This document shows positions 8,682-16,914 of a DNA stretch of 59,961 nucleotides, one piece after another. Each line of letters begins with the position of its first letter. Positions within the stretch are counted from its first letter, which is position 1. The notes below the pieces were generated by a model that saw nothing but the letters and a program-made list of their open reading frames with translations, had not been told where the DNA came from and ran no database searches. This stretch comes from Desulfobacteraceae bacterium. Its GTDB lineage: Bacteria; Desulfobacterota; Desulfobacteria; Desulfobacterales; Desulfosalsimonadaceae. The position numbers were made by a program, and so were the translations under genes. The stretch is from assembly GCA_011390465.1 (NCBI GenBank), contig JAABSH010000017.1:1-59961 (forward strand), given 5' to 3'.

Positions 8682-8717
8682 TTTTTTTGTAGGGGATACG
8701 TGGTTTTTTTTGTAGGG
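8682..8717 (-). promoter_or_regulatory. Tandem CCCTACA motif, 23-bp spacing
   Basis: Two direct repeats of CCCTACAAAAAAA on the minus strand start 23 bp apart, just upstream of the -35 box of the secreted-protein promoter. The same pair with the same spacing occurs at 12089-12117. Two-turn spacing of direct repeats suits a dimeric activator binding one face of the helix. The regulator is unknown. Confidence 0.45.
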
Positions 8718-9024
8718 ACCGCAGGAAAAATTTTAAAGAAAGAATCCGTTTCCATGGCCATGCATTAAAAGGCATGGCATCTGTTTTTCTGGCGGTACTC
8801 AAAAATTTTGTCCTCTCCCTCTTGGCGCGGTCATCCGGAACTGCGACCAGGCTCACCGCCCTGTTCAAGAAAACACCTCTATCATGCGAGCCTGAAGAAA
8901 GTCAGCTGAATCGCTATTTCCGCAGAGTTGCCATTTTTAAATATTGGGCATCAAAACATCTGTGGCCAAAATGGCGGGAAAATCTGGAAGATGATGAGCA
9001 AATAATGTTTTTTTCCTGGTCTTT

Positions 9025-9543
9025 TCAATTATAAAATCGTGCACCTTTGTAACGCGATTTCCAATAGGTGTTGTCCAGGCTGTCAAATCTTACGGATCCA
9101 CCGGACGAAGGGGAATGGATAAACCTGTTATTGCCAACATAAATTCCCACATGGCTGGGTGATAAAAAAAATCCGATCACCGGCCATCTCATAAAAAATA
9201 CCAGATCCCCTTTTCGGAGGTCTGACCGGCTGACGCTATGCCCTGAATCATATTGCATGCTAGCTGTTCGCGGTATTTTTATTCCGGCCTTTCTGTAGAC
9301 GTATGAAGTATATCCGGAACAATCAAATCCATCCGGTGTTGTGCCGCCCCACCGGAAAGGCGTTCTTCTGTATTGTACCGCAATGGCGACGATACGGTTT
9401 CCGGTCTCAGGGCTATAAGCCTTTCTGCTAGATAGGAATGTTGAACATCCCGGCAGCAAAAAAGCATACGCGAAAACCAGCAGGATGCTGCACAGAATTA
9501 TTAAGCGAAATTTTGCACCTGTGATGATGAGTTGCGGTTTCAT
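9025..9543 (-). CDS. NlpC/P60 cysteine peptidase lipoprotein
   Basis: A predicted peptidoglycan endopeptidase of the NlpC/P60 (C40) family, 172 residues from the ATG at 9543 (GGAG about ten bases upstream). The lipobox is LLPGC with Cys33. The catalytic Cys75 lies in GFDCSGYTSYVY, the catalytic His131 in SPSHVGIYVG and a third polar residue, His143, in RFIHSPSSG. All three family residues are present, so it should be active. It begins 22 bases after the end of the large secreted protein gene, so the two probably form one transcription unit acting in the envelope. Confidence 0.9.
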   Translation of the reverse strand: MKPQLIITGAKFRLIILCSILLVFAYAFLLPGCSTFLSSRKAYSPETGNRIVAIAVQYRRTPFRWGGTTPDGFDCSGYTSYVYRKAGIKIPRTASMQYDSGHSVSRSDLRKGDLVFFMRWPVIGFFLSPSHVGIYVGNNRFIHSPSSGGSVRFDSLDNTYWKSRYKGARFYN

Positions 9544-9565
9544 ATTACCCAATCGCTCCTGATAC

Positions 9566-11998
9566 CTACTGCCTGTGTGGTATGTAGGAATAATGATCCG
9601 TATCAATCGTAAGTTGAATATCGTCTATGTACAAAGTGGATTCCGTTGTTAAATCCCCAAAGCCGATAGACAGTTTCTCGATTGTTTTGTTGATTGAATG
9701 CTCATATCGGTACCACTGGCTGGACTTCTCTCCATTATTTGACACAGGATTCATCCGGGTTTCATAAATCTTTTCGTCATCCAGGAAAATGTAGGCAGCA
9801 CCGCCCCAATTGCCTTTTTCAGAAAGCCACAACTGAATTGTTTCAAGGTGTGTCGGTGAATTAAATTCATAATTCAGGTATACTGCATTGGGCCAGCTGC
9901 AACTGGCCAGACAACTCGATGGCCCGGCAGCAAAAGCCCGGGTGCCGGAATGTGTCCTTTCGGATGTCAGCGTTGCATTGACGCTGCTCTTGCTCTGCTC
10001 AAAAGACCACGCCCTCATCCCATTTTCAAAATTCTGCTGCAAATCGTTAATCTCAGTAGTGCTTATAAGAATATTATCCAGCATAATTTCAGACATATCG
10101 CCATATGCGGTGGTGCCCTGAATATCGCCAATGGATAGGTATTTGAATGTTCCGGAAATGGGCGCGGACACAGCGTTTGCCTCATAAAAGACAGAGCCGT
10201 CCGGTCCGGTTATTTTCAAGTCCGCGGTTGCTTCGGCACTGTGATAGGCAATGCTGACATGATACCATTCATTATCGTTTGGAGCGGTTTTCGTTTTGTA
10301 TGAAGCATGATCGCCGGATGAACTGGAAAAGCTGAAACTTAACTTTCTGTAGTTGTTGTCAGAATAAGATATTCGGAATCGAAAGAGATTCCCTTTATTG
10401 CTAAGGCTTCGCAAATCATCAACAGTATTAATTTTAGACCCATGAAAAAATATTCCCGGATAGCTGCCCCAGTCCATGGTTTTCGGGTTAAAATCAAATT
10501 CAACCACAAAATCATCATTGGCGGAAAAAGGGGTAAACGCCGGACTCTGTCCAATACATAACCAATCCTTGCTTTGATCATAGGTCTGGGTGTAATAGGC
10601 GCTCCCTGTCCAGGAAGCATTGCTTTTTCCTGCATTCCGGGAAATAACGGTAAAGTTGGGATTTTGAGCAAAATCTTCAAAATAAATCACACCATCACTC
10701 TGGCATGCCGGGTCCGAATCGCATATTGAATCATTACAGTCGGTTTTACCGTTACAGTCATTATCCTTGCCATCATCGCAGATTTCCGGCGCTCCGGGAT
10801 TGACATCTTTGTCCGTGTCATCGCAATCCACGGGTGTGCCGCAGTCGTTTTCAGCGTAATAGCCATCTGCATCATTGTCTGTGCAGATTTTACAGACATT
10901 GCCTTCATCGATGGCACCATCACAATCATTGTCTTTAGCGTCGCAGATTTCCATGGCACCGGGGTAGATGGCGGGGTTATTATCATCGCAATCCCCTTCA
11001 TCCGGGGTGAACCCGTCACCGTCATTATCGGCAAGATAAATACCGGTAGACGAACGGTATCCCATATCCGGAACACTATATTTACTCGAACCCCAGGAGT
11101 CTCTTGCTTTTACCCAGTAATAATAGGGCGTTTCATTCGCTGCTGAAATATCATCAAATGCGGTGTTGGCCAAAAATCCCACCCGCTGTGGGATACCCCC
11201 GTCAGACACCAGCTTCGTGGCCCGCCATATTTCATAAACCGTTGCTCCGGGTCGGACGTTCCAGCTTATTCTCACCTTATTTGAAAAGCTGCCATTAGAT
11301 GCAAATACACCTGTCGGGGCCTGGAGTGGTGCGGCCACCGTGCCGATATAACCGGTTTCATATTGACTGTACCGGCTGACCCCCCAGGAATTTCTGGCCT
11401 TGATCCAGTAATAATAGCGGTTTCCGTTCACAACGGTGCTGTCGTTATAGCTTGTCGTGGTCGAGGTACCAATCTTCCTGATGGTACCGCCAAGAAACGC
11501 AGGGATATCCGCTCTCCATATCTCATACACCAGCGCATCGGTTGTGACGTTCCATACAATATTCACTATGCCGGCGATGGTGCCATCCGTGGCGGAGGCA
11601 TTAATCGGCACCGCCGGAATGGAGCCCCTGGTTCCCCAGTAACCGGCATCAAACATGCTGTATTTGCTTACGCCAGCCGCGTTCCGGGACTTGATCCAAT
11701 AATAATAGCGACTGCCGCGCACAGCGGATGTGTCATTATAGGCGGTATCGGTTATCCCCGTGGCAATTCGTTTGGGTGCGGTGCCGGTCCAGGCGGGCAT
11801 GTCGGCGCGGAAAATGTCATAGGTGTCCGTCCCGTTTGCCGTGTTCCAGGATACCAGAATTTTACCGGAAAAACTGCCGTCTGATGCGAAAACGCCGGTT
11901 GGCGGATCAGGAACTTCCAGACCATACCCATTTGCGGAAAAACAGAAAATTACCAGAAAAAAAACAATTGCCCCATGCCTGTAAATTGATTGATGCAT
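9566..11998 (-). CDS. Large secreted Fn3-like / MopE-motif protein
   Basis: An 810-residue exported protein with a signal peptide ending near NGYG. Three Fn3-like repeats follow (about residues 28-320), each with YEIWRA or YDIFRA and YYYWIKARN signatures. Next come two MopE-type metal-binding modules (DNDGDGFTPDEGDCDDNNP and a second with DADGYY), rich in Asp and Cys, which in their family bind metal ions. The C-terminal half has two lectin/LamG-like beta domains (FDFNPKTMDWGSYPGIFFHG; LYIDDIQLTI at the end). It is likely a surface adhesin or carbohydrate-binding protein. A tandem regulatory motif lies 90 bases upstream of its ATG. Confidence 0.75.
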   Translation of the reverse strand: MHQSIYRHGAIVFFLVIFCFSANGYGLEVPDPPTGVFASDGSFSGKILVSWNTANGTDTYDIFRADMPAWTGTAPKRIATGITDTAYNDTSAVRGSRYYYWIKSRNAAGVSKYSMFDAGYWGTRGSIPAVPINASATDGTIAGIVNIVWNVTTDALVYEIWRADIPAFLGGTIRKIGTSTTTSYNDSTVVNGNRYYYWIKARNSWGVSRYSQYETGYIGTVAAPLQAPTGVFASNGSFSNKVRISWNVRPGATVYEIWRATKLVSDGGIPQRVGFLANTAFDDISAANETPYYYWVKARDSWGSSKYSVPDMGYRSSTGIYLADNDGDGFTPDEGDCDDNNPAIYPGAMEICDAKDNDCDGAIDEGNVCKICTDNDADGYYAENDCGTPVDCDDTDKDVNPGAPEICDDGKDNDCNGKTDCNDSICDSDPACQSDGVIYFEDFAQNPNFTVISRNAGKSNASWTGSAYYTQTYDQSKDWLCIGQSPAFTPFSANDDFVVEFDFNPKTMDWGSYPGIFFHGSKINTVDDLRSLSNKGNLFRFRISYSDNNYRKLSFSFSSSSGDHASYKTKTAPNDNEWYHVSIAYHSAEATADLKITGPDGSVFYEANAVSAPISGTFKYLSIGDIQGTTAYGDMSEIMLDNILISTTEINDLQQNFENGMRAWSFEQSKSSVNATLTSERTHSGTRAFAAGPSSCLASCSWPNAVYLNYEFNSPTHLETIQLWLSEKGNWGGAAYIFLDDEKIYETRMNPVSNNGEKSSQWYRYEHSINKTIEKLSIGFGDLTTESTLYIDDIQLTIDTDHYSYIPHRQ

Positions 11999-12088
11999 TG
12001 ATCTATCTCCGAATTAATTTGATATATAACCCCTTACCGTCCATTTTGTTATGAGATATGTATATATCAAAATGAATTTGGTTTGTCT

Positions 12089-12117
12089 GTAGGCGAATAT
12101 CTTATTTTTTTGTAGGG
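12089..12117 (-). promoter_or_regulatory. Second tandem CCTACA motif, 23-bp spacing
   Basis: On the minus strand CCCTACAAAAAAA is followed 23 bp later by CCTACAGA, matching the pair at 8682-8717 in sequence, orientation and spacing. It lies upstream of the 810-residue secreted protein gene and between it and the divergent kinase gene. It suggests both secreted-protein units share a regulator. Confidence 0.45.
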
Positions 12118-12256
12118 CAATCCTTACAAGGTGGCTGGGGGGTTTTTCTGCCGGATTTTTCCTTGAACCCGGGGTTTGAATATACTATCAATATTATTTT
12201 ATCTGGAAATATGCCGGTGGCTTAGCCGGCCCTGAAAAATGGGCATTGGAGGTGTC

Positions 12257-14956
12257 ATGCCATTTTGTAAAAAATGCGGAAAACCCATGGATGAAGATGC
12301 CCGGTTCTGCCCGGAATGCGGGACCCGGTCCAGCACAACCGGTGAAAGTGCGGGAACCGGTGCTGATAGGGATGCGGCTGGGCCTGGCCCATCTTCCGAT
12401 TTTGCCGATTCAACCGAAGGGCCGCCTCACCCCCCGCCCTCGGGATACAAAACCGAACTCAAGCCGTCTATCCTCTATGGCCGGGTGGATCTGGAAAACC
12501 TGCCCAAAGGCCATTTGATCAGCGACCGGTATACGATAAAAGAAAAAATCGGCCGGGGCGGATTCGGGGCGGTGTACCGGGTTTATGACAGCAAGTTTGC
12601 GATCGACAAGGCCCTGAAAGTCCTGCCCGATGCCGTGGCCCATGACCGGGCGTCCATGGAAATTCTCCGGTCCGAAGCCCGGACCATGGGGCGCCTCAAT
12701 CATCCCAACATTGTGCGGGTATATGATTTTGAAGAATCCGGCCCGGTTAAATACCTGGATATGGAATATGTTTCCGGTGGTAATTTGGTGGATTTTCTCC
12801 TGGCTGCACCGGAAAAAAAGCTGCCGGAAAAAACCGTGCGTGAGCTGGGGGCTAAAATTGCCAAAGGCCTGGCCTATGCCCACCAGAACAATGTGATTCA
12901 CCGGGACATCAAGCCGGACAATATCCTGGTATCCGGCCAAAACCAGGTCAAAATCACCCAGGTCAAAATAATGGATTTCGGCATATCCGAGACCCTGCGA
13001 ACCTCCATGACCCGGCTCACGTCCGTGTCTACTTCCGGCACCCTGGTCTACATGTCGCCGGAGCAACTCCGGGGCAAGCATGTGGGCCGGGAGTCGGATG
13101 TTTATTCTTTTGGGGCCATGCTCTATGAACTGCTGTCCGGTCACCCCCCGTTTTATCAGGGTGCGGTCGAACACCAGATTATCAATGAAATCCCGGCCCC
13201 CATCCCCGGGGTATCAGACGACATGAACCGGTTTTTGCAGATTTGCCTGGCCAAGGATTTTTCAGACCGGTTTTCCGATTTTGAGAAAATAGAGAAGATC
13301 CTGTCCGGAAAAATGCCGGTGCCGGAATCGGCTGCCAGGGAAAGCAAGAAAGGAGCGGAAGAGTTGCCGGTATCGCCATCCGGAAGCGGCTCCAGGCGCC
13401 GGGGTAAAAAGATTGCCCTGGTTGCTTTCCTGGGCGTGATTATTTCCGTACTGGCCGGTGCCGGGTATTTTTATTGGAATTCGCCGGCATCCGATCCAGG
13501 GGCCGACTCTATTGCAACCGCGCCACTCCCGGCTGTCAGGCCCGACCCGACCCCCGCGCCCCAGACTGCGCCTGCGCCCAAGCCTGCACCCGCACCACCC
13601 CAGACATTCGGCTCCCTGTACGTCAAAACCGAACCCCCGGCAGCGGAAGTGTGGGTGGACGGCAAATCCATTGGACAAACCCCGGTTCAGGTGAGAAAAA
13701 TTAAAACCGGCGATTATTCCCTGACCGCTAAAAAGAAATATTATGAAGACGCCGGTCGGGAAATATCCATAAAAAAAGACATTGTCACCCGGCTGGACCT
13801 GACCCTGAAAAAAGGCAAGGGCAACATCACCATTTATAGCTCGCCCCCGGAAGCAGACGTGTTTCTGGACGGGAAAAAGCAGGCTGGCCGGACCCCGTTG
13901 ACCCTGTCAAACGTTTCGGCCGGTCCCCATTCGATTCGCCTGGAACGGCCCTATCACGAAGGCGAGCGATCCGTTGACGTCCTGCCCGGCAAAACCGCCC
14001 GCATCGACGCGGACCTGGCCGGGTTTGGCCGGCTGTATGTGGACGTCACCCCTTCCAATGCAAAAATCCAGATTCTGGACATTATAGAGCGGTTCCAGCA
14101 GGGTATGGCGTTAACCCCCGGCACATATAAAATTCGGGCTGAAGCCGAAGGATACAAAACAGCGGAAACCCGGGTGACGGTTGCCGCCGGGGCTACCGAG
14201 CGAGCCTCCCTGACCCTGAAAAAGATCGATTACAAAGGGGAAAGCGTTTTCAACGAATTTGGCATGAAATTTGTCTGGATCAAGCCAGGCACCTTTACCA
14301 TGGGCAGCCCGTCTTCCGAGTCTGGCCGGGATGATGATGAACGCCAGCACCGGGTGACCCTGACCCAGGGGTTTCACATGCAGACCACGGAAGTGACCCA
14401 GGGTCAGTGGAAGGCAATAATGGGCAGCAATCCGTCACACTTCAGCAGTTGCGGCAGCGATTGTCCGGTGGAAAAGGTATCCTGGAATGACGTTCAGGAG
14501 TTCATTCGAAAATTGAACCAACAAGCGAATGGAGCAAGATATCGTCTGCCCACGGAAGCGGAGTGGGAGTATGCCTGCCGGGCCGGGAGCGATACAGCTT
14601 ACTGCTTTGGCAATAATTCAGGCGATTTGGGCGGATATGCCTGGTATTATTCCAATTCAGAAAAAAAGACCCACCCTGTGGCCCGGAAACAGCCCAATGC
14701 CTGGGGGTTGTATGACATGCATGGCAATGTCTGGGAGTGGTGCCAGGATTGGTATGATAAATCGTATTATGATAAAAGTCCTTCAACGGATCCTGAAGGG
14801 CCGTCTTCGCGCGCCTTCCGGGTGTTGCGGGGCGGCTGCTGGAACTCCGATGCCGGGAGCTGCCGGTCCGCCGTTCGCAGCAGGTTCAACCCGGACGACC
14901 GGGACGGGGACGGCGGGTTCCGGCTTGTGTGCCTTCCAGGTCAGCAAAGCAGGTAG
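12257..14956 (+). CDS. DGR-diversified zinc-ribbon Ser/Thr kinase receptor (copy 1, receptor A)
   Basis: An 899-residue membrane kinase. Start: ATG at 12257 with GGAGGTG five bases upstream. Order: zinc ribbon (Cys4, 7, 18, 21), linker, protein kinase about 92-345 (glycine loop IGRGGFG, Lys121 in ALKVL, HRD 215-217, DFG from Asp240, MSPE), one membrane helix about 385-407, a Pro-rich spacer, three PEGA repeats (FGSLYV, GNITIY, FGRLYV) and a C-terminal FGE-sulfatase/C-lectin-type domain (GMKFVWIKPGTFTMG, RLPTEAEWEYACRAG, GLYDMHGNVWEW). The last 45 or so residues are the DGR variable region. Predicted topology: kinase inside, stalk and variable tip outside. Ligand and substrates are unknown. 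Confidence 0.93.
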   Translation: MPFCKKCGKPMDEDARFCPECGTRSSTTGESAGTGADRDAAGPGPSSDFADSTEGPPHPPPSGYKTELKPSILYGRVDLENLPKGHLISDRYTIKEKIGRGGFGAVYRVYDSKFAIDKALKVLPDAVAHDRASMEILRSEARTMGRLNHPNIVRVYDFEESGPVKYLDMEYVSGGNLVDFLLAAPEKKLPEKTVRELGAKIAKGLAYAHQNNVIHRDIKPDNILVSGQNQVKITQVKIMDFGISETLRTSMTRLTSVSTSGTLVYMSPEQLRGKHVGRESDVYSFGAMLYELLSGHPPFYQGAVEHQIINEIPAPIPGVSDDMNRFLQICLAKDFSDRFSDFEKIEKILSGKMPVPESAARESKKGAEELPVSPSGSGSRRRGKKIALVAFLGVIISVLAGAGYFYWNSPASDPGADSIATAPLPAVRPDPTPAPQTAPAPKPAPAPPQTFGSLYVKTEPPAAEVWVDGKSIGQTPVQVRKIKTGDYSLTAKKKYYEDAGREISIKKDIVTRLDLTLKKGKGNITIYSSPPEADVFLDGKKQAGRTPLTLSNVSAGPHSIRLERPYHEGERSVDVLPGKTARIDADLAGFGRLYVDVTPSNAKIQILDIIERFQQGMALTPGTYKIRAEAEGYKTAETRVTVAAGATERASLTLKKIDYKGESVFNEFGMKFVWIKPGTFTMGSPSSESGRDDDERQHRVTLTQGFHMQTTEVTQGQWKAIMGSNPSHFSSCGSDCPVEKVSWNDVQEFIRKLNQQANGARYRLPTEAEWEYACRAGSDTAYCFGNNSGDLGGYAWYYSNSEKKTHPVARKQPNAWGLYDMHGNVWEWCQDWYDKSYYDKSPSTDPEGPSSRAFRVLRGGCWNSDAGSCRSAVRSRFNPDDRDGDGGFRLVCLPGQQSR
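14811..14939 (+). other. DGR variable region of receptor A (copy 1)
   Basis: A 129-bp segment at the 3' end of the receptor gene aligns without gaps to the template repeat at 16605-16733. I count 18 substitutions, all at template adenines, mostly turning AAC or AAT codons into TTC, TCC, AGC, GAC, GTT or GGC. The invariant 3' part (GGGTTCCGGCTTGTGTGCC) is the likely initiation-of-mutagenic-homing site. This is the signature of adenine mutagenesis by a DGR. Confidence 0.95.
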
Positions 14957-14965
14957 GCATGGCAA

Positions 14966-15030
14966 GGGGCCGTCACACCGCACCCGATGACGCTCGGGAC
15001 GAGCGGAATAAGGGGGCGGTTGACGGCCCC
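14966..15030 (+). other. Nested inverted repeats downstream of variable region
   Basis: An outer stem of GGGGCCGTCA and TGACGGCCCC encloses an inner CCCGA/TCGGG hairpin with loop TGACGC. It starts ten bases after the receptor stop codon. Related structures follow receptor B (24063-24125). DGR targets often need a hairpin just downstream of the variable region for efficient homing, so this is a candidate; it could also be a terminator. Confidence 0.55.
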
Positions 15031-15110
15031 GGCGCCATGATCCGGTATCATGAACCGAGGGTTTCTATTTTTATATTTATAATTATTTAATATATAATGG
15101 AATTTAGATA

Positions 15111-15599
15111 ATGACGGTACAATTCAAATTCTTTATGCTCCCCGCAATGCCTGATGAATCAGCGGAAACGGAAATGAACCGGTTTTTGCGATCCGTCCGG
15201 GTTCTGACCGTGCAGCATGAATTTATGAGTCATAATGGAAATGCTTTCTGGTGCTTTTGTGTGGAATACCTGCTTACCGGGTCGTCACCTGCTTTGCGGA
15301 GTTCCGCAAAGGCCGGCAAAAAACCGGTTGATTACAAAGATGTGTTGTCTGCCGCTGATTTTGCCGTTTTTGCCAAATTGCGGGAATGGCGCAAGGAAGC
15401 CGCAGCCAAAGAAGCCATCCCTGTCTATACGATTTTTACCAATGAACAGCTGGCTCAAATTTCCCGCAACCGGCCGGACACGCTTTCCGCGCTTAAAAAA
15501 ATCGACGGCGTTGGTGAGGCGCGTGCCGCCAAATACGGGCAGTTTGTGATTGCGCTGATAAACCCCGAACCTGCCCCGTCCGCTGAAGACGGTGCGTGA
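15111..15599 (+). CDS. HRDC-domain DGR accessory protein
   Basis: A 162-residue protein with an N-terminal region of unknown fold and an HRDC domain at about 88-150 (EWRKEAAAKE, IPVYTIFTNEQLAQISRNRP, LKKIDGVGEARAAKYG). HRDC domains bind nucleic acid, and HRDC proteins are a known alternative to Avd as DGR accessory factors. Its stop overlaps the start of the reverse transcriptase (TGATG), indicating tight coupling. It is preceded by an AT-rich promoter-like stretch (15070-15100, with TATAAT at 15095-15100). The inferred role is helping priming or structuring the template RNA. Confidence 0.85.
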   Translation: MTVQFKFFMLPAMPDESAETEMNRFLRSVRVLTVQHEFMSHNGNAFWCFCVEYLLTGSSPALRSSAKAGKKPVDYKDVLSAADFAVFAKLREWRKEAAAKEAIPVYTIFTNEQLAQISRNRPDTLSALKKIDGVGEARAAKYGQFVIALINPEPAPSAEDGA

Positions 15600-16603
15600 T
15601 GAAGCGATACACAAATGTTTATTCCGCCATAAAAGACCCGGATAACATCCGGCTGGCATTTTTAAAAGCGGCCCGGGGAAAACGGGATAAAACGGATGTG
15701 GCCGCTTTTGCGTCGGATTTTGAGGCAAATATCCAAAACCTTTATAATCAGCTTGACAACCTGTGTTTGGATGTCGGCCATTACCATTTTTTCAAGGTTT
15801 GGGATCCCAAGCAGCGGATGATCTGCGCGGCTTCTTTTCCGGAACGGGTGCTGCACCATGCAATAATGAACATCTGTGAACCCACTCTGGACCGGTATGC
15901 GATATTTGATTCCTACGCCTGCCGCAATGGCAAAGGGCTTCATCGCGCCGTGTACAGGGCCCGGCAATATGCCGGCAAATATCCATGGTTTCTAAAGCTG
16001 GACATCCGAAAGTATTTTGACTCCATAGACCATGGTATTCTTATGAATATGCTGGAAAAACGGTTTAAAGACAAACCCGTGCTGGAAATTTTCCGGCAAA
16101 TAGTTGATACATACGAGACAGGACCGGGATGCGGGCTGCCCATCGGCAATCTGGTGTCCCAGCACATGGCAAATTTTTATCTGGGCATCTTTGATCACTG
16201 GGTTAAGGAAACCCTCAGAATCAAGGGATACGTCCGCTATATGGACGACTTTATTCTTTTCGGACCGGATCAAGGGACCCTCAAAAGCAGTTTAAGGGCC
16301 GTGCAATGCTTTCTGGGCAAAACGCTTAAACTGGAATTAAAGGATGACATTCAACTGAACCGATCCCGCCTGGGTATCCCGTTTTTGGGATACAGGGTAT
16401 TTCCGGGATATACCCGGCTGGCGGTGAGAAGCAAAAAACGGTTTCTGCGAAAATTCCGGCAGTATGAGAAACAACGGCGCCTGGGCCTCTGGTCTGAGCA
16501 GGAGTTTACGGCTCATGTGGAGCCCCTTGTGGAATTTACCAAACTGGCCAATGCAAAAGGATTTCGAGCAAATGTGATCAATCAATTTGGGGCGGCACCC
16601 TGA
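15599..16603 (+). CDS. DGR reverse transcriptase
   Basis: A 334-residue group II-intron-related reverse transcriptase. Motifs: FLKLDIRKYFDSIDH (catalytic Asp region), GLPIGNLVSQ with the SQ characteristic of DGR enzymes, and YMDD at about 214-217 in VRYMDDFILFG. The compact length with no maturase or endonuclease domain is typical of DGR enzymes. It would copy the adjacent template RNA and misincorporate opposite adenines. The ATG overlaps the HRDC stop; the GTG three bases upstream is an alternative start. The template repeat begins two bases after its stop codon. Confidence 0.95.
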   Translation: MKRYTNVYSAIKDPDNIRLAFLKAARGKRDKTDVAAFASDFEANIQNLYNQLDNLCLDVGHYHFFKVWDPKQRMICAASFPERVLHHAIMNICEPTLDRYAIFDSYACRNGKGLHRAVYRARQYAGKYPWFLKLDIRKYFDSIDHGILMNMLEKRFKDKPVLEIFRQIVDTYETGPGCGLPIGNLVSQHMANFYLGIFDHWVKETLRIKGYVRYMDDFILFGPDQGTLKSSLRAVQCFLGKTLKLELKDDIQLNRSRLGIPFLGYRVFPGYTRLAVRSKKRFLRKFRQYEKQRRLGLWSEQEFTAHVEPLVEFTKLANAKGFRANVINQFGAAP

Positions 16604-16604
16604 A

Positions 16605-16733
16605 GCGCCAACCGGGTGTTGCGGGGCGGCAGCTGGAACAACAATGCCGGGAACTGCCGGTCCGCCAATCGCAACAGGAACAACCCGGACAACCGGAACA
16701 GGAACAACGGGTTCCGGCTTGTGTGCCTTCCAG
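16605..16733 (+). other. DGR template repeat (copy 1)
   Basis: 129 bp immediately downstream of the reverse transcriptase, homologous to the receptor variable regions. It holds eleven AAC and two AAT codons in the receptor frame, plus AGC and AGG, about 30 adenines at first or second codon positions, so mutagenesis can reach many amino acids while avoiding stops. The 3' end differs from the targets just after CCTTCCAG (GCTCAACAA here versus GGTCAGCAA in the targets), consistent with an IMH* element. It is non-coding in place. Confidence 0.95.
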
Positions 16734-16914
16734 CTCAACAAATGCGGTGGATGCCGGTTTGCTGACCCGGGTGTTGTCCCGTCCCTTGAAAAAGGGCGAA
16801 CAGGGGTGTGGCAGCCGATGCTGGTAGCCGGTCCGGATGGCCCGGCGACGGTTTCGGCTGCTTTTAAAGGCACAATGGTCGCCTAAACAACATGCCAACA
16901 GGCAAGGAGTGAAA

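Larger units (their letters stand above)
8582..9024. other. 443-bp control region without a supported gene
   Basis: The right part (8720-9024) contains short open frames on both strands but none has a ribosome-binding site, a signal peptide or a recognisable pattern, so I call no gene. The left part holds the promoter and tandem motif of the small-secreted-protein cluster. Confidence 0.6.

Noticed and set aside
8774-9034. 86-codon plus-strand frame in the control region
   Set aside because: No ribosome-binding site, no family pattern, and it runs into the end of the NlpC gene on the other strand.
12410-13174. Long minus-strand frames inside the kinase receptor genes (also near 22286, 28991, 38876)
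   Set aside because: Shadows of the kinase coding sequence; same composition artefact and no independent start signals.
16837-16914. Upstream extension of the FHA membrane protein by 26 codons
   Set aside because: The extension has no ribosome-binding site and lacks signal character; the ATG at 16915 has AAGGAG at the right distance and starts the membrane helix.
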